A stretch of 64,000 nt of DNA from Ascoidea rubescens DSM 1968 (Eukaryota; Ascomycota; Saccharomycetes; Ascoideales; Ascoideaceae): positions 1,431,428 through 1,495,427 of the forward strand of contig NW_017962913.1 in the NCBI RefSeq assembly GCF_001661345.1, in the 5' to 3' direction. Position numbers and translations under genes: made by a program. Below the pieces are notes generated by a model. It worked only from the letters and a program-made list of their open reading frames with translations, did not search any database and had not been told where the DNA came from. This document shows, piece by piece, positions 1 through 10,465 of this stretch. How positions within the stretch are numbered: the first letter of the stretch is position 1; each line of letters opens with the position of its first letter.

Positions 1-780
1 AATATAATCAAAGAATACAAATTGGTCGTTGTAGGAGGCGGTGGTGTTGGTAAATCCGCTCTAACCATCCAACTAATACAATCCCATTTTGTCGACGAAT
101 ATGATCCAACAATTGAGGACTCCTACAGAAAACAATGTCTAATAGATGGTGAAAATGCCCTCTTGGACGTCTTGGACACTGCTGGTCAAGAAGAATACTC
201 TGCCATGAGAGAACAGTATATGAGAACCGGTGAGGGCTTTCTTCTAGTCTACTCCGTCACCTCAAGATCCTCCTTTGAAGAACTCATCACCTTCTACCAA
301 CAAATATTAAGGGTCAAAGACTCAGATTTTGTTCCTGTCTTGGTCGTTGGTAACAAGTGTGATTTGGAAGATGAAAGACAAGTCTCCTACGAAGAAGGCG
401 TCGCTCTTGCTAGAACCTTTGCCTGTCCCTTCTTGGAAACCTCTGCCAAACAAAGAATCCACGTCGAAGACGCCTTCTACTCGTTGGTAAGAATCATCAG
501 ACAACAAAATGAAATTGTCGACAACTCCTTGAACTCAAACAACATCAACAAAAACAACCTCAATAACTCCAATCTCAACAACAACCAAATCAATAACCTC
601 AATAACAACCAAATCAATTCAGACCCTGATTCAAACAACGACCATGGAAGAAACTTGCATCACAATCATCAACAACAAATAGATGACGACTCAATCTCTG
701 GTCAAAATGGCTATAATGAATCAAAACATGGAAATATTAATGATTCAAGAGATAAAAGTGGTTGTTGTATTATTATGTAA
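1..780 (+). CDS. RAS2: Ras family GTPase (5' end outside window)
   Basis: Small GTPase of the Ras1/Ras2 type, normally activating adenylate cyclase at the plasma membrane. The frame is open from base 1, so the first few codons lie outside the window. Visible are the P-loop GGGGVGKS directly after EYKLVVV, the switch I region [16 protein letters not shown], the base-specificity motif NKCD and ETSAK. A hypervariable tail of about 85 residues follows, dominated by Asn runs, and it ends in GCCIIM. This is a CaaX box with a neighbouring palmitoylatable Cys; Met at the last position favours farnesylation. 259 residues are visible. Yeast Ras proteins are usually longer than animal Ras because of this tail. 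RAS1 versus RAS2 orthology cannot be decided, so the symbol is a family label. Confidence 0.93.
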   Translation, partial: NIIKEYKLVVVGGGGVGKSALTIQLIQSHFVDEYDPTIEDSYRKQCLIDGENALLDVLDTAGQEEYSAMREQYMRTGEGFLLVYSVTSRSSFEELITFYQQILRVKDSDFVPVLVVGNKCDLEDERQVSYEEGVALARTFACPFLETSAKQRIHVEDAFYSLVRIIRQQNEIVDNSLNSNNINKNNLNNSNLNNNQINNLNNNQINSDPDSNNDHGRNLHHNHQQQIDDDSISGQNGYNESKHGNINDSRDKSGCCIIM

Positions 781-824
781 AAGATCAAAATCGAATCAAA
801 ACAACTTTTATTTACTACTATCTA

Positions 825-905
825 TCAATTAATAATAATAATAATAATAATAATAACAATAATAACAATAATAACAATAATAACAATAATCATAACCATA
901 ATAAT
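825..905. repeat. TAA/TAACAA microsatellite
   Basis: Runs of TAA triplets pass into TAACAA units just downstream of the RAS stop. It is a simple-sequence repeat in the 3' flank and is likely length-polymorphic. Confidence 0.85.
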
Positions 906-1117
906 ACTTAAAATACTTAAAATACTTACAATAATCATAAGAAAAATAATATTGAAAATACTTTTCTGAACTTTTATATTTCTTAATCTTGTTTTTCTTG
1001 TTTTTTTTTTCTTGTTTTTTTTCTTTGTTTCCTCTTTCCTTTAGGTTAAATCAATCTGCTGTTATCTCAATTACTAAACTATTTTTCTTGTTTTCTATAA
1101 AAAAAGTGTTTGATTTT

Positions 1118-1206
1118 TTTATTTATTTACTTATTTATTTATCTACTTATTTATTTATTTATTTATTTACTTATTTACTTACTTATTTACTTACTTACTC
1201 ACTACC
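1118..1206. repeat. TTTA/CTTA tetranucleotide repeat
   Basis: A stretch of about 90 bases built from TTTA units with interspersed CTTA variants, in the RAS-RXT3 intergenic region. Confidence 0.8.
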
Positions 1207-1387
1207 TATCTATTTTTTGACTGATTAATTCCAAGATTATATTAATTTTGTTTAATTTACACTAATTTATATCAATTATCTGACTTTATGTTTTTCTAAT
1301 TTATTTTATCTTGACTATTATTACTTGATATTTATTATTATCTACTTGTCTATTTTTTTTACCTCTCTGTCTTTTTGTCTTACTACT

Positions 1388-1452
1388 TTTTTCTTTCTCT
1401 TTCTCTTTCTCTTTCTCTTTCTCTTTCTCTTTTTCTTTCTCTTTCTCTTTCA
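1388..1452. repeat. TTTCTC hexanucleotide repeat
   Basis: About ten nearly perfect TTTCTC/TTTCTT units forming a pyrimidine-only tract. Any open reading frame across it is an artefact of the repeat. Confidence 0.85.
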
Positions 1453-2462
1453 ATTGGGTCTTGTTTTTTTAATTTATTTGTTTCATGCTATTTCCATTAT
1501 CAAAGTATTAATATACCAGCACCAATTGCCTTTCCACTGACCATTCCAGTGACCGTTAAATACTTGCCTAATACTTGTCCTACCACCACTCCACTCAGTG
1601 CCTTATCTTCGCCATTTTCTCCCGCCAAACAACCACCTTGTTTATCTTGTGTTTCTCTCTAATATCAATCCACCTCTATATACTTAATAATATCACACTT
1701 GAAAATACTCGTGCACTGTGTCCCATTCTTGTCCCGATCCACTGGCTCCACATTCCCGCCCTGCTCACGCATGTCCGCATTGCATCATGCATGCCATTAC
1801 AATACCACTCCTGCAGACAATCTCGTGACACGCATCACACTGCACTCTTCTGCACCACACCGTGCCAGAGCTGTTTCCAAAAATTGTGCATTTCCAAAAA
1901 ATGGGGAAGCGATCGTAGTTGCTTCAAAGACTAAAATTCACTGTTTCCTTCCGTTTCTTCACCCAGCTTTGAATCTCCTTCTGATTGTCGTCTTTCTCTG
2001 CTTCTTCTGCTTCTTCTGCTTCCTCTTTCTCACTCTCCCGATCTTCTTCCTGGCTTTTATCACCATCCTCTCCCTCGCTCCATCTCCCCTGTCCTTTCAA
2101 AGAGCCCCATCTTCAACATCTCCCTATACTATAGTTCATACTCACTCCCAGATCTTATCTCCCTGCCTCTGTCCTTGGTACTAAAATTCGTTTCTACTCT
2201 TCTTGCATTATACTTCTATCAACTTTATTTGTTGTTTTTCAATTTTCCTTCATTTTTCCTCTAATTCGTAACAAAGCAAAAAACAAAAAAAAAGACAAAT
2301 TTTAAAAAAAAACAACTCTCATCCTTTTAAAAAAAAATCTAAAAAAAAATCAAGACTTGATACTTCCAATTTCCTGCAAAAACTATTCCAAAAAGCATCT
2401 TAGAAAGCATCTCAGAAAGTATTACAAAGGTATTTTTAATTTATTCTCAAACAAGTCTACCT

Positions 2463-2514
2463 CAATAAGATTCAATAAGATTCAATAAGATTCAATAAGA
2501 TTCAATAAGATTTA
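2463..2514. repeat. 10-bp tandem repeat (TTCAATAAGA) x5
   Basis: Five consecutive, almost identical 10-bp units TTCAATAAGA, about 290 bases upstream of the RXT3 ATG. The period matches one helical turn, so a repeated site would face the same side of the helix. No known factor motif was recognised. Confidence 0.85.
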
Positions 2515-2800
2515 ATAAAACTAAATAAAATTATATAACAAACCATCAGTTTTAACCTAATAATATCTCTCTTATTTCCAATATCAATATCACTACTAGC
2601 AGTAATATCACAACTGTTATATTCCTATCATATCATACCATACCATAATATCAATAATCAATACAACAGTTATTAACCATAATCAACTATATATTGTTTT
2701 AATTATCCTCCTTATTACTCTATCCCACATATCACAGCCCACCACACTTAAAATTATCCACCTAATTCCCACCTAATCCCACTTGATTATCAACACCATC

Positions 2801-4889
2801 ATGTCAAATATAAATTCAGGCAATCTAAATAATCAAAATTCAAGAAACATATTAAATCTATTTGATAATCCAATCAATGATAATAAACCCGTTAATTCAA
2901 ATCTAAACAATAACAGTATTAACAATATCAATAACAGTATTAACAATATCAATAATATTAATAACATTAATAGCATTAATAGCATCAATATCAACAACAT
3001 CAACAGCATCAACAGCATTAATAATATCAACAGCAATAGCCAAAATAATACAAATCAAACCCAAAATAATAATATATCCTCCTCCTTCAGGTTACCTCCA
3101 ATCTCCTCCTTATCAAGACATAAATCCCCCTTAAACATTTCTCACATAGGGATTCAAAGCTTATTAACTACTGACTCCAACATCAGCAACATCAGCAACA
3201 TTACCAGTAGTACCCCAAGATTGTCCAACTTGTCTCCAATTTCAATCTCTAATTCAAATTCAAACTCAAACCCAAACTCAAGATCAAATTCAAACTTATC
3301 CCTAGCTTCCTTAAATAACAATATCTCCAATAACCATAATTCTAAAACTAGATCTCCTCAAAATATCAATATCAATGTCAACAATAACACAAATAATATC
3401 AACTCTCGTTCAATCTTAAATGATGAAAATACTTACTACCAATTACCTGCTGTTCCTTTCAATGCAATTGACAGAAGAAAACAAAATCTAGATATTAATT
3501 CTTCTACCAATCCCATAAAAACAACCCCAATTTCTAATTCCAATTCCAATTCCAATACAAAAAACTCAAACAACTTGAGATTACAACAACCTCAAAGATC
3601 TCAACCTCAAAGAAGAACTGGCTCTAATAATATCAACAGTCTACTAAATAATGATGATGACGACGATATCTCTCATAATATCGTACTCAAACCTTTAAAT
3701 CTATCAAACAACAACAACAACTCTACTAACAACTCTACCAACAACTCTACCAACAACTCTCACTCTCATCATCATCATCATAGAATAATTATTCAGCCAA
3801 ATCCAAATCATAACTTACACAACATTCAAAACAATATCAATATTAATAACAGCAACAACAACAAAAATAACAACAACAATAATAGTATTACCACCACTAC
3901 TCCTACCAATAATAATAAAAATAACATTCACTCAAATTTATCTATTTTATTGAACTCTTCTTCATCATCCCAAAATATCGCCCCCTCAATATCAAATATA
4001 ACAAATCCTCAAAACTCCCTGATGAATTCTTATTCTCCTTACCAACCATCTTATCAATCTCATTCTCAATCACAATCTCCAAATCAATCCTATACTCAAC
4101 TCAATCTTCAACCGCTGGCTCATCAATCTTCTCTTTCACAACAATACAACAAAACCTCTCAATCTTATCAAAACCAGCAAAACCAGCAAAACCAGCAAAA
4201 CCAGCAAAACCAACAAAAATCAAAATCACAAAATCAAAATCAAAATCAAAATCTATATTTATCAAATACTCAAAATTCTCAGTTCAATTCATCACCTCAG
4301 TATCAAAATCAATATCAAAATCAATTAAAACAAATTCCTCAACCTGAACTCCAATCTCAATCACACACACATTCTCATTCTCAGTCCCATTCTTATTCTC
4401 AATCTCAATCTCAGTCTCAATCTCAATCTCAATTACAATCAAAGATTTTAAATCCAAAATCATCTCAATTGCTTCAATCTCCTCTTCAATCTCAGTCTCA
4501 ACCTCAACCTCAGAATCATTATCATTCCCAATCTCAAAACTATTCGAATATTCAACCTCAGCCCCAACTTCAAAACCAAAGTCAATCAAACAACCAACTG
4601 GACTTATATTCCAACTCTCATCAGTCACAGAGAAGTAATAAAAATCTAAATAAACACTTTCAAAATAACATTTTGAATCCAATTCAATCGCTGAGTAATC
4701 AATCTAATGTTTATTCTCAAAATCAATCTCATATTTCAATCAACAATCAACAAAATCAGCAAAATCAACAAAATCAACCACAACCACAACCACAATCTCA
4801 ATCTCAATCTCAATCTCAATCTCAATCTCAGTCTCAATCACATTCATTAAAACCTTTGCAATTAACAAGTATATTACAATCACCAAAGC

Positions 4890-4934
<45 letters not shown>

Positions 4935-6205
4935 CACAATCACAATCACAGCAGCAGCAACATCAATTAAAGCTCCAATCTCAAATAAAACCTTATGAGC
5001 ATCCTTTAAAACCATTGCTTAAAGCAAACCCAAAACAAATTCAGCAACAAAAAATTATTATTGAACCATATATTAAACAGGAAATTATAGTGGAAAATGA
5101 TGATATTTTAAAATTCGCTTCAAAATTTCCGAGAAAACATTTAGGTTCAATTTTATACACAACTAAACCAACAATTGAAACATATAAAAATTTCAGTATT
5201 GACATCAACGCAAATGAAAGTAATATGCAAGAAACGTTTGCCCCCCTCATTCCAGAATTAAGAAGCTATATTAATTGTTTATTAACTATTAGAATACCCC
5301 ATTATTACTTAAATTCTCTAAATAATCCAAATTTAAGTTTTAAAAGTCGACCATTATGGGGAACAGATATATACTCTGATGATAGTGATATTGTTGCAAT
5401 ATTAAAACATTGCGGCCATATTGATGAGGATAGTAACGATTATTTTCAAAGCAATTCATTAGTATCATTGGATAATGCTACCTCGTTGATTCCTCAAGTT
5501 GATTTAAGAGAATATAGAACATTTAAAAAACTTATTGGTAAAACCAAAAGAAAACAAATCACTCCTGGATGTCTTACAAACAAATTGAATATAATCAATA
5601 ACAATTTAAAATATATTAAGGATAACATTGAAATTTCAAAAGATTCCAGTGAAATAAAAAAGAATTCAAAAATTACTGCAAATAAAAACGGTAAAAATAG
5701 CAAATTTGGTAAAGATAGCAATACTTCGAGTCATTTGTATAGTTATCAAAATAGCAAAAATCAATCCGATATATCTGTGGAAGTAATAATATTACCAACT
5801 TTAAAGGCCTATAAAGGATCATTTAGAAATAATCTAAATTCAAGAAGCTGGAATACAAGCCATGATGGTATGTCAATTGCAATTTATTCTGTGAAATTCG
5901 AAAACTTTAGTAAAGTTCCTTCAAATGAAATTAAAAATAATGAAGTAGTGTACAATAAAAACTTGGTGAATATATTTGAAAACATGAGTCAAGATAGAAT
6001 CAAAAGAAAAATAATACATGAACGATATATATTGTTTAAGAAAATGTTTGATGAATTTAGTGGAGACTATAGCGATGAAAGCTCTGATAATAAGTCGAAT
6101 AACGATAAGTCATACTACAACGAGAAGATCAAACAGATCAGCAAAGAATTTCACCCAACTTTAACTGAAGAGAATAGAGCAATTAAGAAAGTCAAAGTGA
6201 ACTGA
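2801..6205 (+). CDS. RXT3: Rxt3-like subunit of the Rpd3L histone deacetylase complex
   Basis: 1134 residues. The first three quarters are low complexity: Asn runs, Ser-Gln repeats and a polyglutamine block near residues 690-720. The conserved part starts at about residue 765 and shows the Rxt3 signature: a stretch starting LTIRIP, then RPLWGTDIYSDDSDIVAIL, then a second block containing VEVIILPTLKAY and GMSIAIYSVKFE. In yeast Rxt3 belongs to the large Rpd3 deacetylase complex and acts in promoter-targeted repression. The first ATG (TCAAATATAAATTC follows) is used; the frame is open six codons further upstream without an ATG. S. cerevisiae Rxt3 is far shorter, so the Q/N-rich extension is lineage-specific. 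Confidence 0.87.
4886..4932. repeat. CAA microsatellite coding for polyglutamine
   Basis: An uninterrupted run of about 15 CAA codons inside RXT3, flanked by Ser-Gln repeats. The single codon type makes replication slippage likely. Confidence 0.85.
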
Positions 6206-6505
6206 AAATTGAAACTGTTTAAATAGTTTATATATGGATATTTTGGTAGAATGATTGTATATTTAATGTATATTTAATGAACTTTTGATCAATTCTCTGT
6301 GGAGATTTGCTGATTTCGGCAAAGGAATGGGATTATACTTAGTTATTTTTGCAATGTCCTGATTTGGAAATTCTTTACAAATTTGGGCGACTTTGCTCAT
6401 CGCGGAGATATTTCTGTCAAATCTTTTATTTTTTATTTGTCATTGGAAAAATGTCAAAAGCTGTTTCGGGAACAGAATAATGGAGAGTAGCTCTATGGGC
6501 AAGAG

Positions 6506-7813
6506 ATGTTTGGAGGAAAAAAGGGTTTAGGAGTCTTGCTCAATGCAAAATATGGTGCATGCAGAAAGAACTCAACAAGAAGTTCAAGAATTGGCCGAGG
6601 ATTTAGCAGTTCTTCTGTTGTTAGATATGACAGAAGCATTGAGCATGAGACTTTGATTGATAATGCAAGAACAAATATTAAAGGTGATTTGGAAAAGTTT
6701 GATAGGTCTTCATTCATCTTGTCTGCGTATTATCCTAAACCAACAAGAGATTGTTTTATGGCAATTAAAGCATTTCAGTTGGAGGTGTCCAAGATTAACA
6801 ATTTTAAGAAAAATGTTAATAGCTTTAGTATTGGTGATTTAGATCTAATTGATTTGAAGTTTAAATTTTGGTATGATAATATATCCAAATTATATGAAAA
6901 CAACTCGTTGTTTAGCAAAAATGAGATTAGAAAGACATCTAAACAACCCATTTTATTGTTATTGAATGATGGAATTAATAAAGGTCTCAATTTAAACATT
7001 GAATACTTTGAAACATATTTAAATTCAAGCAAATACTTGATTAAAAACAATTACCAATTCAATAGTGTTGATGACATATGCTCTTTTGGGGAGGGAACTT
7101 ATTCCCAACTATTATATTTACAGCAGTCAATGCTATTATCAAAGATAATTTCACCATCCAGTATAAAATTATTAGAGAAAAAGAATGAATTGCAAAACCT
7201 TATAACAGATATTGCTGCACATATTGGGCAAAGCAATGGAGTGGCTACAATGTTAATGAGATTGAAATATTATAGCAAAAAGAATATTATAGTATTACCA
7301 ATAAATTTAATGAGCAAATATGATATTTCACAGGAAGCTTTGCTTCGATATCTATATGATAAACGAAACAACAAAGAAGATAGTAACAAAAAGGATAACG
7401 TTGATATTGCTTTTGAGAATAAAATTAAAGATATTGTATATGAAGTGTCTACGGTTGCTAATGATCATTTACTAGCAGCTAAGTTCAAATTAGAAAAACT
7501 AAATGAAATGATAAATGAAGTACTAAAAAAAATCGATGAAAGCAAAGATAATAAAAATGACAATAATGTCAACGATGATAATTATTTAATATTAAGACAA
7601 AGCAAAAATTGGAATAAAAAAATTCCTGACGCAATCTTTGTTCCATTTTTAAATTCGATTCCAATTGAAATTTTTTTAAACAATTTACAAAAAAGAGATT
7701 TTAATTTAATCAATTTGAATGAAATGGAGACAACAAAATTATTAGATACAAAATTTAATCATTATAAATTAGTCTGGAAATCCTATTGGAATTATCAAAG
7801 AAGAAAAATATAA
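6506..7813 (+). CDS. NDUFAF6: NDUFAF6-like squalene/phytoene synthase-fold mitochondrial protein
   Basis: 435 residues. The first 35 or so are basic and Ser/Arg-rich without acidic residues, typical of a mitochondrial presequence. The body resembles the non-catalytic squalene/phytoene synthase-fold family of NDUFAF6: YYPKPTRDCFMAIKAFQLE, then KFWYDNI, an EGTYSQLLYLQ segment in the place of the usual second Asp-rich region, an AAHIGQSNG motif, and IIVLPINLMSKYDIS. The family assists assembly of respiratory complex I, so this organism probably retains that complex. Asn-rich inserts lie near residues 290 and 345. A short upstream ORF from an ATG at 6495 overlaps the start. The alternative is an uncharacterised phytoene-synthase-like protein. 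Confidence 0.72.
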   Translation: MFGGKKGLGVLLNAKYGACRKNSTRSSRIGRGFSSSSVVRYDRSIEHETLIDNARTNIKGDLEKFDRSSFILSAYYPKPTRDCFMAIKAFQLEVSKINNFKKNVNSFSIGDLDLIDLKFKFWYDNISKLYENNSLFSKNEIRKTSKQPILLLLNDGINKGLNLNIEYFETYLNSSKYLIKNNYQFNSVDDICSFGEGTYSQLLYLQQSMLLSKIISPSSIKLLEKKNELQNLITDIAAHIGQSNGVATMLMRLKYYSKKNIIVLPINLMSKYDISQEALLRYLYDKRNNKEDSNKKDNVDIAFENKIKDIVYEVSTVANDHLLAAKFKLEKLNEMINEVLKKIDESKDNKNDNNVNDDNYLILRQSKNWNKKIPDAIFVPFLNSIPIEIFLNNLQKRDFNLINLNEMETTKLLDTKFNHYKLVWKSYWNYQRRKI

Positions 7814-7865
7814 TATAATATAATATAATATAATATAATATAATATAATATAATATAATATAATA
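7808..7865. repeat. TAATA pentanucleotide repeat
   Basis: About eleven perfect TAATA units beginning at the last codons and stop of the NDUFAF6-like gene. The repeat forms its immediate 3' flank. Confidence 0.9.
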
Positions 7866-8150
7866 TTAGAGAATCATAATAAATAATAAAGTATTTAATA
7901 TTAAAAATCACATTTATAACTATGCTGTGATCAATATTTTCAAGAATTGAATCAAATTTGTGTTATTAGTTAGATTAGGAATCACTCAACAGATTCAGTC
8001 TGTATATAAGTTATTTTCATTTTAATAATTGAATTTTTTTAAAGTTTCTTTTAGACAAAACTCGTTTTGATAAAATTTAATTGTAATTTTATAAAAAAAT
8101 GTAAGCTTAAAATCAATAAAAAGATTATATTAACTTAAAATAAAAATAAA

Positions 8151-8223
8151 TGCCTTCAGCCAGATTCGAACTGACGATCTCCTCATTACTAGTGAGGTGC
8201 CTTACCAACTTGGCCATAAAGGC
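8151..8223 (-). tRNA. tRNA-Thr (anticodon AGU)
   Basis: Read on the minus strand the cloverleaf folds completely. The acceptor GCCTTTA pairs with TGAAGGC, with one G-U pair. The D arm is GCCAAGTTGGTAAGGC. The anticodon stem CCTCA/TGAGG encloses loop CTAGTAA (anticodon AGT, read as IGU, decoding Thr ACU/ACC). The variable loop is AGATC, the T arm GTCAG-TTCGAAT-CTGGC and the discriminator A. It has no intron. Internal A and B boxes are intact and a T-run follows the 3' end on the minus strand as a Pol III terminator. CCA is not encoded, as expected in eukaryotes. Confidence 0.97.
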
Positions 8224-9588
8224 AGCTATGCTGTGAAAATTATTTACTCTTATATAAAGTATATTTTTTTAAATACATTATGATAAATTTGAAAGACTTA
8301 TGAACAACTGGCATAGGTTTTTTCTCGATAAAAACTAAATTTTGTTATGAATATATTTATAATGAGGAGTTGATTTGCTATGATAAATAGTATAAAAATC
8401 AATCATAATATTCAGCTTTATGGATCTCTCAGACAGGTTCAGTGATCATCGAAATAGATGAATAAGTAAATGAATGCTTTTTTATTGTGAGCATGTTTGC
8501 TTTTACTTCGGCTCTAAATTGGGTATATAGAATAATGTTAAAAGCCAATTCTATTATTATGTTACTTAGTGAAAATATCATTGGATGTGTTACGAATAAA
8601 TAGTAAAACGAAAAGAAAAACTAAACGCAATTGTTAAGACAGAAATTATAAATGTTCAGATCGAGTTATTTTTATGTTCGACAGAACTTTTGGAATTTTA
8701 GCAATTAACTATAATTTGAATGATTTATTATTTTAAAGTAAGGTAATTGAAGTGTTTTGGTTTGAACAATTCTCAATAGTTTTTTAAGTTCAGCAAGTAT
8801 TTCAATTAAAGATACTGTTGATTTTTAGGTCAAAAACAGAAGGATTTTTCTGTGTGTTTATGCAGGGATTATTTATTGCTTATTTAGTCTTATTTTTGGT
8901 TCTCAGTATTTTTGATGTTTATTTTCTGTGATATTAGTACCGTTGAGTCATGATTACAGCAAAAGTTTCAGTTAGTGATCACTGATTTAAAAGTGCATTT
9001 TTAGGAAATTAAAATAATTTCATCACCAGAAATTTACTAATTCGGATAAATACTGCAATGTTTTGAAATTGAGTGACTTTTTTTTTCCGCTGAATTGACT
9101 TGTTAAATTACAATTTTCTATTATTATTTAAATGAGTTTGCACCTTTAAAGCATTTTCTAGTTAGTTTTATAAAAAAAATCGTTTTAAATAAACATGTAA
9201 GATTTTTTATTTAATTTCAACGTAATAATTGCTTTAGAAGTTGAAGTTTTTTTCCGGTTGTCCTATTCGATTATAAAAAAAAGGGTTATCAGCCTTTGAG
9301 CCCTTTTGTAAAAGAATTTACTTAGTCATTATTAAATATCCTAAAAAATTCCAAGCAAACATAAAGCTCACCAACTAATGATAACAAAAAAAATATCTAC
9401 CAATTTAAAATGTTTTTTTTCAAGTTTATTGACCTATTATTGTTATCCATCAAATAAGGTTTGAAGTTCCACAGGGTAACGCTCAGAAATAATATTCTGT
9501 TCTGTTTTTGTTCTGTTTTTGTTTTAACTCACAGCCATGCTCCAGCTGAGATATAACAAGTCCCAGCAGTGTCACTCAGTAGCCCAAT
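8224..9588. other. AT-rich region with no recognised gene
   Basis: About 1.36 kb between tRNA-Thr and TAF10. The sequence is AT-rich but not simple repeat until about 9400. No open frame of note, splice signal set, tRNA or confident snoRNA box pair was found. The last 100 bases become richer in GC and are the TAF10 promoter. It could hold an unrecognised non-coding RNA or be a remnant of a lost gene. Confidence 0.6.
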
Positions 9589-10197
9589 ATGTCGACTTTG
9601 AATATACCAATGGAAGATGAGATGGATGTGGACGATGAATTGTTGGAAAAGCCAGAAAATGAGGACCAGAACAAAAACGAGCAGGCCAACAAAGACGCAG
9701 ATGCTCTGAAAGACTCCACCAAGCAGGCGATTAAAGATGAGGATGATGACGACAAATCTGCTGGTCCCAAGTTCAATATACCCATTTTGCCCGAGTATTC
9801 TAGGAAAGATAAGACGCTAAAGGAAATATTGGAAATGATGGATGAATACGCCCCTATCATACCAGATGCAGTCACAGACTACTATCTTGCTAAGAATGGG
9901 TTTGAATGTTCTGATAAGAGAATTAAAAGATTATTAGCATTGGCTACACAGAAGTTCATCAGTGATATAGCTGCTGATGCTTACGAATACTCTAGGATCA
10001 GGTCTTCTTCTGCTGTTTACAACTCAAGCAATCCTCAGGTTAGAGCCAGAGCATTAGCTGCCAGTCAGCTTGGTGTGCAAAACACTACTAGTTCTTCAGG
10101 CAATAACCAAGGCAAGATTGTTTTAACAATGAATGATTTGAGCAGTGCTTTAGGAGAATATGGTTTGAATATAAACAAGCCAGATTTTTATCGTTAG
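9589..10197 (+). CDS. TAF10: TFIID/SAGA subunit Taf10
   Basis: 202 residues. An acidic N-terminal 70 residues is followed by the Taf10 histone-fold region: [49 protein letters not shown] and [11 protein letters not shown]. The conserved tail [17 protein letters not shown] completes the domain. Taf10 is shared by the general factor TFIID and the SAGA coactivator, where it pairs with Taf3/Taf8 or Spt7. Length is close to the S. cerevisiae protein (206). The start is the only upstream in-frame ATG. Confidence 0.95.
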   Translation: MSTLNIPMEDEMDVDDELLEKPENEDQNKNEQANKDADALKDSTKQAIKDEDDDDKSAGPKFNIPILPEYSRKDKTLKEILEMMDEYAPIIPDAVTDYYLAKNGFECSDKRIKRLLALATQKFISDIAADAYEYSRIRSSSAVYNSSNPQVRARALAASQLGVQNTTSSSGNNQGKIVLTMNDLSSALGEYGLNINKPDFYR

Positions 10198-10465
10198 TTT
10201 CACGTTCAAACCAACTTCTCCATCATTTCTTTTCTTATGTCATTATTTTTTTTTTTTTATTTGATTATTTTGGATATTATTTTTAAACTTCTAAACATAT
10301 TTTATTTTTTCTACTTCCTTATTTCTGATTCGATCATTTATTTAAATATTTACTCTGTATACTATCGAGACAAAACAATCTAAAGCAATAAACAGAAAAA
10401 ATTAGAAAAAATTAGAAAAACTAAAAAAAAAAAAGTATTATGCAAATGTAATTTTTATGCTCGAT

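Larger units (their letters stand above)
781..2800. other. Long gene-free region between RAS and RXT3
   Basis: Two kilobases without a convincing gene. The left part is AT-rich with simple repeats (listed separately). About 1690-2180 is markedly richer in GC and C-rich on this strand, carrying an open frame without ATG or recognisable similarity. About 2270-2800 is again AT-rich and leads to the RXT3 ATG. It presumably holds the RAS 3' end and the promoter and leader of RXT3. I see no tRNA, snoRNA or splice signal that I can defend. Confidence 0.6.

Noticed and set aside
1699-2184. 161-codon open frame in the RAS-RXT3 intergenic region
   Set aside because: Starts with a non-ATG codon, composition is Pro/Ser/Cys/Leu artefact of a C-rich strand, and no motif is seen.
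8429-8470. Possible C/D-box snoRNA near the tRNA
   Set aside because: GTGATCA and later CTGA-like sequences are not a proper RTGATGA/CTGA pair with a terminal stem.
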